From DASUGM01 sp036274055 (GTDB lineage Bacteria > Acidobacteriota > Vicinamibacteria > Vicinamibacterales > SCN-69-37), in contig DASUGM010000054.1 of the NCBI GenBank assembly GCA_036274055.1, positions 1 to 13,788 of the forward strand: a stretch of DNA of 13,788 nt, written 5' to 3'. This document shows, piece after piece, positions 7,280 through 13,788 of the stretch. Both the position numbers and the translations under genes were made by a program. A model generated the notes under the pieces. It saw only the letters and a program-made list of their open reading frames with translations. It was not told the origin of the DNA and made no database searches. Each line of letters starts with the position of its first letter. Position 1 is the first letter of the stretch.

Positions 7280-8031
7280 GGCATCCACGCGAATGACGCG
7301 AAGGCGACGACGGCAATCGCGACGGCGGCCACCATGGCCGAGCGCCACGCCTCGCCGAGCCGGATCGTCGGCATCTCGGGGTTGGGCGGCAGGTTGTAGT
7401 CGCGGACGTCGCCGCGGACCAGGAAGATCGCGTGCGTGCCGCCGACGCTCGATGCCCGCGGATCGTAGATCGAGGCGTCGGTGACGCCGCGCGCAGCCAG
7501 TTGGACGACGCGCGCGTCGGCGCGCGCGCGCAATTCGTCAAGGTCGCCGAATTGAATCGAATCGGTCGGGCAGGCCGTCGCGCACGCCGGCTTCAGCCCG
7601 GCCTTCTGCCGGTCGTAGCAGAACGTGCACTTGAAGGCGCGGCCGTCTTCGGGCCGGCGATCGATGACGCCAAAGGGACACGACACCACGCAGTAGCCGC
7701 AGCCGTTGCAGATGTCCGGCTGGACGAAGACGCCGCCGAACTCGGTGCGGACGATCGATCCGGTCGGACACGCTTCGAGGCAGCCGGCGTGTTCGCAGTG
7801 CTTGCAGACGTCCGAGGAGAAGTCCCACGACGGCAACCCGTCGCGATCGCGCTCGACGAACTTGACGTGGCGCCAGGTCGAGTGGCCGAGCTCGCCGGTG
7901 TGATCGTACGAGGCGCGCGGCCGCCACACGAAACCGTCGTGCGGGACGTCGTTCCACTCCTTGCACGCGACCTCGCAGGCTTTGCAGCCGATGCAGAGGG
8001 TCGCGTCGGTGAAGAACCCGGTCGTCGGCAT
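7276..8031 (-). CDS. fdnH: Formate dehydrogenase iron-sulfur (beta) subunit, four [4Fe-4S] clusters
   Basis: The 251-residue protein has sixteen cysteines in four groups: CIGCKACEVAC from residue 13, CKHCEHAGCLEAC, CNGCGYCVVSC and CTFC...CATAC. This is the FdnH/HybA/DmsB electron-transfer pattern, which relays electrons from the molybdopterin subunit to the membrane subunit. The C-terminus has one hydrophobic helix (AMVAAVAIAVVAFASFAWM), like the membrane anchor of FdnH. ATG 8031 is the only sensible start and has no clear Shine-Dalgarno site. The gene is the first of an ATGA-coupled series. The catalytic subunit is not directly upstream: an opposite-strand oxygenase gene starts about 30 bases away. 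Its promoter must lie within that gene, or the whole - strand from 12083 is co-transcribed. Confidence 0.95.
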   Translation of the reverse strand: MPTTGFFTDATLCIGCKACEVACKEWNDVPHDGFVWRPRASYDHTGELGHSTWRHVKFVERDRDGLPSWDFSSDVCKHCEHAGCLEACPTGSIVRTEFGGVFVQPDICNGCGYCVVSCPFGVIDRRPEDGRAFKCTFCYDRQKAGLKPACATACPTDSIQFGDLDELRARADARVVQLAARGVTDASIYDPRASSVGGTHAIFLVRGDVRDYNLPPNPEMPTIRLGEAWRSAMVAAVAIAVVAFASFAWMP

Positions 8032-8061
8032 GCGTGTATCCGCATGATAACGTCTTGCGCG

Positions 8062-8796
8062 ATGGCGCCGCAGGATCCGCTCGCGCTCGGATCGATTGCC
8101 GATGCCTTTCTGTCGATCGACACCTATTTGAATCCGCGCCTGCGGGATCCGGCGCTGCTCGCGCAGGTTGGTTCAGCGCTGCGCGCCGGCGCGCTGGTCG
8201 TCATCCGCGACGCGTTCCAGGTCGCCTTTGCCGAGCGGATGCACGCCGCGCTCGACGGCTGCAGGGCGTGGAAGGTCCACGAGAAGTTCGACCAGCACTT
8301 CCACTACCATCATCACAATCTTTACGACCTCGCGGATTTCCCCGAGGATCTGCGGTGGTGCCGTCAGGTGTTTGACTCGCCGTCGACGCGGCAGTTCGCC
8401 GAACGGATCTCCGGCCGCGCCTGTCCCGGCGACCTCGCGTTTTCAGCGAGTTGGTATCTGCCCGGCGATCACTCGCTGCCGCACACCGACGCGATCGCGC
8501 ACGCCGCCGAACACAACCGGCAGGTCGCGTTCGTCTGGCATCTGAGCCGCGACTGGCGATCGGAGTGGGGCGGCGCGCTGTTCTGGTGTCCAAAGAGCGT
8601 CTATCTCGCGCCCGGGTTCAACACGCTCGTCCTCTTCAACGTCGGACCGGACACGCATCACTTCGTGACCACAGTCTCGCCGTACGCGCAAAGCAAGCGG
8701 CTGACGATCAACGGCTGGTGGACGGGGCCTGGGGCGACGGGGGAAGTTCGGGATCGGGTCACCGACAGAATTGGCGAAGACATCGAAATCTATTGA
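8062..8796 (+). CDS. 2-oxoglutarate/Fe(II)-dependent oxygenase, prolyl-hydroxylase-like
   Basis: The 244-residue product has the double-stranded beta-helix metal site. H141 and D143 form HxD in LPHTDA, and the distal histidine is H199 or H200 in THHFV. R213 in KRLTINGWW would bind the 2-oxoglutarate carboxylate. The family hydroxylates proteins, peptides or small molecules with O2 and 2-oxoglutarate; the substrate here is unknown. A cluster of five histidines in seven residues (H79-H85, HFHYHHH) precedes the core and could bind metal. I chose ATG 8062 because the alternative ATG at 8044 would add the codons ATA and TCT, unusual for this GC-rich region. Neither start has a good Shine-Dalgarno site. 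The gene runs against the flanking formate dehydrogenase genes and separates them. It is followed within three bases by a large palindrome. Confidence 0.85.
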   Translation: MAPQDPLALGSIADAFLSIDTYLNPRLRDPALLAQVGSALRAGALVVIRDAFQVAFAERMHAALDGCRAWKVHEKFDQHFHYHHHNLYDLADFPEDLRWCRQVFDSPSTRQFAERISGRACPGDLAFSASWYLPGDHSLPHTDAIAHAAEHNRQVAFVWHLSRDWRSEWGGALFWCPKSVYLAPGFNTLVLFNVGPDTHHFVTTVSPYAQSKRLTINGWWTGPGATGEVRDRVTDRIGEDIEIY

Positions 8797-8798
8797 TT

Positions 8799-9014
8799 GG
8801 TACTTCGGGTACTTCGGGTACGCGGGGTACGTCGGGTACGAGGAACGCGGCTTCGCGGCGCCTACTTTCTCAGCAGGTACTTTTTGTGCCCCGCGGCCAG
8901 CCGGTTTCTTCGGCTCATCTCGCTGCAGTCCCGTACCTGTTGAGAAAGTAGGCAAAGCGAAGCCACGTTCCTGGTCCCCGACGTACCCCGCGTACCCGAA
9001 GTACCCGAAGTACC
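8799..9014. repeat. Giant imperfect palindrome, 82-bp arms, between convergent stops
   Basis: The left arm 8799-8880 and the right arm 8933-9014 are reverse complements at 75 of 82 positions, around a 52-base central loop. The first 45 bases of the left arm are five 9-mers: GGTACTTCG twice, then GGTACGCGG, GGTACGTCG and GGTACGAGG. The element fills nearly the whole gap between the oxygenase stop (8796) and the formate dehydrogenase stop (9018). In RNA from either strand it would fold into a very long hairpin, so a bidirectional terminator or transcript-stabilising structure is plausible. No T-tract is present. Confidence 0.88.
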
Positions 9015-9017
9015 CGT

Positions 9018-12000
9018 CTAAATCTTTTCAATCCGACAAAGCAACGCCTTCGACTCCATGATCCGGACGTTCGGCTCTTCCGACATCGCAATCAGATCGT
9101 TGGCGACATCGCCAGTGACGAGACCGGTGCTGCCGAAGTGCCACGGCACCGCGATCTGATGGACGACGCGGCCGTCGACGACGAGCGGCCGCATTCGCGG
9201 CGTGACCAGCGCGCGGGCGCGAATCGATCCGCGCGCGGTGACGATGTGCATCGGCTGGCCGTTGTCGATTCCCGATTCGGCTGCCAGCTCCGTGGAGATT
9301 TCACAGAACAACGCCGGCTGCAACTCCGCCAGGTGTGACAGCGTGCGTGACATGCCGCCGGCGGTGTGATGCTCCGTCAGCCGGTACGTCGTCAGCACGT
9401 AAGGGAAACGCGGATCTTGCGGCGCCGCCCACGGGTTGTCGGGGCGCACGCGCTGGTCGGCCAACGGATTCACTTGCTGCGTGTGAAGGGCGTTGGCGAC
9501 CGGCGATTCGAACGGCTCGTAGTGGGTGGGCAACGGCCCGTCTTTCAGTCCGGTCGGCACCCAGAGCCAGCCGAGGCCGTCGTTGTGCATCATGAACGGG
9601 GCGTCGCCGCGGACGGCATCGACGCCGTCGGCATCGGGTGGAGGCAGATAGGACGGCGGCCGCGTCAGTGGAAAATCAGGCGTGTCGCGGCCGGTCCAGT
9701 GACCGGAGGCTTCGTCCCACCAGACCAGCGCTTTACGCTCGCTCCACGGCGATCCATCCGGCCGCGCCGACGCGCGGTTGTAGAGGACGCGGCGATCGGC
9801 CGGCCACGCGAAGCCCCAGCCGTGACCGTAGGAACTGTGCGACGGTGCGCCGGATGCGCCAGATGCGTCAGATGAGCTGGGGCGATGGGCCCACCGGTCG
9901 CGTGCTTTGTTGACGCCGGTTTCGGGCATCACGCCTGAGTAGAGCCAGCAGCCGCAGGCCGTCGATCCGTCGGCCTGCACTTCGTTGAACGACTTCATGT
10001 TCACGCCGGTCCCGACGTGAAAGCCGTTGATCTCGCGCAGCACCGATTCCGCCGCCGGCTCGTGGTGAGTGCCCGCGACCGGGTAGTCCCAGGTCAACGC
10101 GCGCAGGCCGGCGTTGTGCGGTCGATCGTCCTCGCGCGCGCGCGCTTTCAGCCGCCGGCCGAGCTCGTAGATGAACCAGAGATCGCTGCGGCACTGATCC
10201 GGAGGATCGATCGCGCGTTCGTGCCACTGCAGCAGCCGCTGCGTGTTGGTGAAGGTGCCGTCTTTTTCCGCGTGTCCGGCGACGGGAAAGAAGAAGACCT
10301 CAGTGCCGATGTCGGCGGACTTCACGTCGCCGCGGCGCACTTCCGGCGAGTCCTTCCAGAACGTCGCGGTCTCGACCTCGACCATGTCGCGGACGACGAG
10401 CCAGTCGAGTTTCGCCAGCGCGCGCCGTTCGAGCGCCGCATTCGGGGCGCCCACCGCCGGGTTCTGGCCCATCACGAACAGACCGTCCATCTTGCCGTCG
10501 GCCATGTCGAGCCAGTAGCCCTGATGCGAATGATCGCCGGAGATCCGCGGCAGCCAGTCGAAGCCGAAGTCGTTGGCGCGCGTCGCGCCGTCGCCGTACC
10601 ACGCTTTCAACAGGCTGACGAGGTACGACTCGCAGTTGTGCCATAGGCCGGTCCGCGGGCGGTACGTCGCGACGTAGCGGCTGAACGATCCGGTCTGCGC
10701 GTCGAACGCCGGCATCGGCAGATAGCCGGGAAGATAGTCGTAGAGCGTCGGGATATCCGTCGATCCCTGGATCGACGCGTGTCCACGCAGCGCCAGCACG
10801 CCGCCGCCGGGCCGGCCGACGTTGCCGAGGAGCAACTGGAGGATCGCCGCTGAACGGATGATCTGCACGCCGGTCGAATGCTGGGTCAGGCCGACGGCGT
10901 AACAAATTGTGGCCGTGCGCTCAGGGCCGGAGGCGCGCGTGTACCGCTCGGCGACGTCGAGGAACGTATCGCGCGGAATGCCGCAGACGCGCTCGACCAT
11001 CTCCGGCGTGTAGCGCGCGAAGTGCTTCTTCAGCTGCTGATAGATCGTCCGCGGATGCACCAGCGACGGATCGCGCCGGATCCGGCCGCGCTCGTCGCGG
11101 TCGTACTGCCACGTCGCCGGATCGTAGGTCCGGGTTTCGGCATTCCAGCCGGAGAAGAACCCGTCGAGCTCATCCGGCCCCTTGAAATCCTCGCGCACCA
11201 GAATCGCCGCGTTCGTATAGGCGACGACGTAGTCATGAAACACACGATTCCGGGTCAGGACGAAGTTGATCAGGCCGCCGAAGAAGGCGATGTCCGAGCC
11301 GGCGCGGAGCGGCACCCAGAGATCGGCATGGGCCGAGGTTCGGCTGAAGCGCGGATCGACGTGGATGACGGTGGCGCCGCGCTCGCGCGCCTCGACGACG
11401 AAACGGAAGGCGACCGGATGCGCCTCGGCCATCGACGAGCCGATGATCAGAATCGCGTCGGCGTTGACGAGATCCGACGGCGCCGTGGTCGAGCCGCCGC
11501 GTCCGAACGTGGTGCCCAGACCGGGCACCGTCGAGCTATGTCATATCCGCGCCTGGTTGCTGATCGCGACGATCCCCAGGCCGCCGGCGAAGAGCTTCTT
11601 GATCAGGTAGTTTTCTTCGTTGTCGAGCGTCGCGCCGCCGAGATGCGCGATGTTGCCGCACTGCATCAGCGTCATGCCGCCGCGTTCGGCGACGAAGCCG
11701 CGCTCGCGCGTCGTCCAGACGCGATCGGCGACCATGTCCATCGCCGTCTCGAGGTCGAGATCCTGCCAGTCGTCGCCGTGTGGCGCCCGATAGCGGACCT
11801 TGGTCTGGCGGGCGGCATGGCTCAGCAGCTCGAACGACGCGGCGCCCTTGGGGCAGAGATGGCCGTCGTTCAACGGCGATTCGGGATCGCCCTCGATCGA
11901 GATCAGCTTGCCGTTGCGATGAAAAATCAGTTGGCCGCAGCCGACGGCGCAGTACGGACACACGGAGCGGGCGACCTCGGCGCCGGCATTCTTCATGCCG

Positions 12001-12083
12001 AGCGCGCGGGTCGCGTCGGACATCACGTCCGCGCCGGTGCCGTCGCCGTTGCCGAACAGGTGATCGAGGGCAGGCCACTTCAT
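9018..12083 (-). CDS. fdnG: Selenocysteine formate dehydrogenase catalytic (alpha) subunit, UGA read through
   Basis: The full protein is 1021 residues with selenocysteine at 181, encoded by TGA at 11543-11541. It matches FdnG-type formate dehydrogenases (E. coli FdnG is about 1015 residues). It oxidises formate to CO2 at a molybdenum or tungsten bis-pterin centre. The N-terminal [4Fe-4S] site is C42, C45, C49 and C77 (CPYCAVGCG...CPKG). The Sec context is NQARI-U-HSSTVPGLG, with the histidine after Sec as in known enzymes. AEAHPV, VDPRFSRT and an LLLGNVGRPGGG segment follow, then the C-terminal pterin-binding domain (FPYVLTTYRLTEH). The stop is at 9018-9020. ATG 12083 is the first start in the frame and has no Shine-Dalgarno site; ATG 12023 is the alternative. 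There is no twin-arginine signal peptide. A serine-rich insert near positions 9844-9879 is encoded by 9-bp repeats. Iron-sulfur and membrane partners lie at 8031-6437. Confidence 0.95.
9844..9879. repeat. In-frame 9-bp repeats inside the formate dehydrogenase gene
   Basis: Four degenerate 9-mers lie in a row: GGTGCGCCG, GATGCGCCA, GATGCGTCA and GATGAGCTG. On the coding strand they encode a Ser/Ala/Gly-rich stretch (SSDASGASGAPS) just before the conserved GWGFAWP segment. Against the E. coli FdnG sequence as I recall it, this is an insertion of roughly a dozen residues. The 9-bp unit keeps the frame. Confidence 0.7.
11511..11543 (-). promoter_or_regulatory. SECIS-like hairpin after the selenocysteine UGA
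   Basis: On the - strand the UGA (11543-11541) is followed by 11 bases and then a perfect 7-bp stem, GGTGCCC (11529-11523) with GGGCACC (11517-11511), closing the loop GGTCT (11522-11518). From memory, the E. coli fdhF SECIS has the same 11-base spacing and a GGUCU in its apical loop. SelB binds this loop to recruit Sec-tRNA. Unlike fdhF, I see no bulged base in the stem. Confidence 0.85.
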
Positions 12084-12097
12084 GGGGAGAGCATATC

Positions 12098-12132
12098 GGC
12101 TTACGGCTTACGGCTCATGGCTTACGGCTCGG
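12098..12132. repeat. Heptamer array GGCTTAC, five units
   Basis: Five consecutive 7-mers: GGCTTAC, GGCTTAC, GGCTCAT, GGCTTAC, GGCTCGG. The array starts 15 bases upstream of the formate dehydrogenase ATG, within its probable leader or promoter region, and is separated by six bases from a second heptamer array. Confidence 0.85.
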
Positions 12133-12138
12133 GGCCTC

Positions 12139-12194
12139 AAGACCCAAGACTCAAGACCCAAGACCCAAGACCCAAGACCCAAGACCCAAGACCC
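12139..12194. repeat. Heptamer array AAGACCC, eight units
   Basis: Eight consecutive 7-mers, seven AAGACCC and one AAGACTC (second unit). It lies 56-111 bases upstream of the formate dehydrogenase start, in the divergent gap shared with the rhodanese gene. A change in copy number would shift promoter or leader spacing but would not alter any coding frame. The rest of the gap (12195-12320) shows no repeat, and I could not identify a convincing promoter. Confidence 0.9.
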
Positions 12195-12320
12195 AGAAGC
12201 CCGCGCGCCCCCTGCGTACTCTTCAGCTCGCGATCTAGCAGATTTTGCAACGTTCGACCGGCCGATTCCGAAATCCCACGCATTTCCGCCTGGCCCGAAT
12301 CCTGAATTGCGAACGGGCAA

Positions 12321-12325
12321 AGGAG
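12321..12325 (+). promoter_or_regulatory. Shine-Dalgarno site of the rhodanese gene
   Basis: AGGAG lies seven bases before ATG 12333. It is one of the clearest ribosome binding sites in the window and fixes this start. Confidence 0.8.
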
Positions 12326-12332
12326 AACGCAG

Positions 12333-12815
12333 ATGCGCGCAGTTCGTTATCGCGCGACCGTCGTCTCGGTCGCGGCCGTCCTGGGTGTGTTCGTTGTGTC
12401 CGTAACCGTCGCCGCCTGGCGGCAAGCAGGGCGGCGGCCGCCCGACGAGCCGGCGTTACCGCTGGTGGTGCCCGTGGACGCGGCCGGGGTTCCGCGGATT
12501 TCCGCCCTCGACCTGATGAGAATCAGCGGCGGCGGCAATGTGCTGATCGTCGACGTTCGCGGCGCGGACGCCTTCAACCTCCGTCATATCGCCGGCGCGA
12601 TCCATGTGCCGTTGCCGGACGTCGAACGTCGCGCCAACGAACTGCGGGCGTTCGCACGCGGCCGTCTGATCGTGACGTACTGCTCGTGTCCGACCGAACA
12701 CAGCAGCGCTGAGGCGGGATTCGCGCTGATGAAGCAGGGCGTGCGTGTGAACGTGCTGGTCGGCGGACTGAGCGAGTGGGTCAGGCAAGGGGGGCCGACG
12801 GCGGCGGGGTCGTGA
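12333..12815 (+). CDS. Membrane-anchored rhodanese-domain protein
   Basis: The 160-residue protein has one N-terminal hydrophobic segment (about residues 9-29) that acts as an anchor or uncleaved signal, then a rhodanese domain. Domain features are ISALDLMRI, VLIVDVRGADAFNLRHIAGA, a strand LIVTYC ending in the active-site C117, and VLVGGLSEWV near the end. Rhodaneses move sulfane sulfur between thiols. The active-site loop is CSCPTEHS, with a second cysteine two residues on and no arginine closing the loop as in common C-x5-R rhodaneses. The domain probably sits on the outer face of the inner membrane. The gene is divergent from the formate dehydrogenase gene. A redox or sulfur-relay role is possible, but the sequence does not establish a link. 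Confidence 0.85.
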   Translation: MRAVRYRATVVSVAAVLGVFVVSVTVAAWRQAGRRPPDEPALPLVVPVDAAGVPRISALDLMRISGGGNVLIVDVRGADAFNLRHIAGAIHVPLPDVERRANELRAFARGRLIVTYCSCPTEHSSAEAGFALMKQGVRVNVLVGGLSEWVRQGGPTAAGS

Positions 12816-12816
12816 A

Positions 12817-12977
12817 CCGTGCGCGGTGCGCCATGCGCTGTGCGTGGTGCGTGTGCGCGGTGCGCTCCTCTTCGGAGGCGTGGCTCGATCGGGCTTGGTG
12901 CCCCTATTGCGGCAACGTCCGCCGAGAGATGCACAGGGCACACGCACGACGCACAGCGCAGAGCGCACCACGCACGG
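12817..12977. repeat. Imperfect 40-bp inverted repeat between convergent genes
   Basis: The left arm 12817-12856 and the right arm 12938-12977 are reverse complements at 36 of 40 positions. The arms consist of GTGCG words at mostly 7-base spacing. The spacer contains a small hairpin, CCTC-TTCG-GAGG (12867-12878), of the stable UUCG-tetraloop type. The element begins one base after the rhodanese stop and ends ten bases before the cox subunit II stop. It could terminate transcription from both sides, but no T-tract is seen. Confidence 0.82.
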
Positions 12978-12986
12978 AGCGATGTG

Positions 12987-13721
12987 CTACCGCAGCGCCG
13001 CCGCCTCGGTCTCGAGAAACTTCCGAAACGCGTCTTCGCTTTCAACGGTGACGATCGCCTTCATTCGATAGTGGCCGAGGCCGCAGAGCTGCGAGCAGAC
13101 GACTTCGAACGTACCCGTTTGTGTGGGTGTGAACCAGACCGGCGTGAGCAGGCCGGGCATCGCGTCCTGTTTGACGCGCATCGCCGGGATGCCGAAGCTG
13201 TGAATGACGTCCTTGGTCGAGAGCTGGATGATCGCCGGCCGGTTGACCGGCAAATGAATCTGGCTCAAGAGCACGATATCGTCGCGGCCGGTCGGTGAGG
13301 AGCGATCGAGTCCGAGGGGATTGGTCGGGCTGAGCAATCCGAGGCTGGCCGGACCGAACTGACCATCGGCGCCGGGGTAGTGCACATTCCACACGAACTG
13401 TTCCGCGACGACGCGAATCACGATCGCGTTCGAGTCGTTGGGCCGCGCCGACGTGCGTTGGAACCAGAGCGGCAGCCCGAAGACCACCAGCAGCACGACT
13501 TCTGCGATCACGACGCCGGCTTCAACGAACACGGCGAGCCGGCCGGTCGCCCCGCGCGCATCGGCCCGCGGTTGTCGCTTGCGCCGGAAGCGGAACAATA
13601 CCCAGGTGAAATACAACGTCCAGCCCGCGAACAGCGCGAACATCAGGATGTGCACGAGCAGCAGCACGAAGTCGATCTGGGCCGCGTGTGCGGACGCCGC
13701 CGGCGGCAGCCAGCGGCTCAT
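12987..13721 (-). CDS. coxB: Cytochrome c oxidase subunit II
   Basis: The 244-residue protein has two membrane helices (about 16-43 and 64-86) and a periplasmic cupredoxin domain. The dinuclear CuA site is complete: H174 in DVIHSF, then C209, C213, H217 and M220 in CSQLCGLGHYRM, with Q211 at the position that is often glutamate. The aromatic patch WNVHYPG (from W111), which takes part in electron entry, is present. It accepts electrons from cytochrome c and passes them to subunit I, which is not in the window. No fused cytochrome c domain follows. ATG 13721 has GGAGGG four bases upstream (13731-13726). It also overlaps the stop of a probable preceding gene as ATGA. Confidence 0.93.
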   Translation of the reverse strand: MSRWLPPAASAHAAQIDFVLLLVHILMFALFAGWTLYFTWVLFRFRRKRQPRADARGATGRLAVFVEAGVVIAEVVLLVVFGLPLWFQRTSARPNDSNAIVIRVVAEQFVWNVHYPGADGQFGPASLGLLSPTNPLGLDRSSPTGRDDIVLLSQIHLPVNRPAIIQLSTKDVIHSFGIPAMRVKQDAMPGLLTPVWFTPTQTGTFEVVCSQLCGLGHYRMKAIVTVESEDAFRKFLETEAAALR

Positions 13722-13788
13722 GCGTCCCTCCGCGGTGACACTCGCAATGGGGTCGCGTCTTGAATTGACGTACCACGTTCCGGGTACG
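13718..13788 (-). CDS. 3' end of a gene upstream of coxB (partial)
   Basis: A - strand frame enters from the window edge and ends in TGA at 13720-13718, overlapping the coxB ATG by the four bases ATGA. The visible tail is 22 residues (ending VSPRRDA), too short to identify. The overlap and the strong ribosome binding site inside its end fit an operon with coxB. An open frame by chance cannot be excluded. Confidence 0.4.
   Translation of the reverse strand, partial: YPERGTSIQDATPLRVSPRRDA

Noticed and set aside
7432..8061. N-terminal extension of the oxygenase
   Set aside because: This upstream stretch is antisense to the ferredoxin subunit and lacks domain character.
8799..9014. Terminal inverted repeats of an insertion sequence or MITE
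   Set aside because: There is no transposase, no evident target duplication, and the arms are made of internal 9-mers filling the gap rather than bounding other DNA.
9018..12083. Formate dehydrogenase read as two genes or as a pseudogene with a nonsense mutation
   Set aside because: The stop is UGA, in frame, exactly at the known Sec site, and followed by a correctly spaced hairpin. The rest of the gene is intact.
12098..12194. CRISPR array
   Set aside because: Units are 7 bp and contiguous with no spacers, and no cas genes are present.
10878..12305. Long + strand open frame opposite the formate dehydrogenase gene
   Set aside because: Arg/Ala-rich product with no recognisable motif, and antisense to a strongly conserved enzyme. 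It results from GC-rich codon bias.

Overview
The window is GC-rich, and most of it is tightly packed protein-coding sequence with codon bias strong enough to leave long open reading frames on the opposite strand. I see no rRNA, tRNA, insertion sequence or CRISPR array. The gene mix points to a soil Acidobacteriota bacterium, possibly of the Vicinamibacteria: a secreted M61 peptidase, a geranylgeranyl-reductase-family flavoprotein, secreted tandem paralogs, a selenocysteine formate dehydrogenase and a CoxB. This placement is inference; no marker gene is present.

Layout. Positions 1-4710 are read on the + strand: the tail of an unidentified gene, a geranylgeranyl-reductase-family FAD enzyme, a secreted M61 PDZ metallopeptidase and a class V aminotransferase. 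Positions 4747-8031 are read on the - strand as a translationally coupled series with ATGA overlaps: a four-cluster ferredoxin subunit, an NrfD-type membrane subunit and two paralogous exported proteins of unknown function. A + strand 2-oxoglutarate/Fe(II) oxygenase gene (8062-8796) and a very large palindrome (8799-9014) separate these from the catalytic formate dehydrogenase gene (12083-9018, - strand). That gene contains an in-frame UGA at the selenocysteine position, followed by a SECIS-like hairpin. A membrane-anchored rhodanese (+) and cytochrome c oxidase subunit II (-) close the window.

How the genes fit together. The catalytic, iron-sulfur and NrfD subunits together make a membrane formate dehydrogenase that could pass formate electrons to the quinone pool. 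CoxB belongs to a terminal oxidase. The first enzyme could saturate isoprenoid chains of lipids or menaquinone. The two exported paralogs are tied to the NrfD gene by start/stop overlaps, so they may act with this complex; their role is unknown.

The intergenic DNA is unusual. Most gaps hold long imperfect palindromes whose arms are built of short repeated words, often 7 or 9 bp. The region upstream of the formate dehydrogenase start carries two adjacent arrays of 7-bp repeats. These elements, and the ATGA-coupled paralogs, are the least explained parts of the window.
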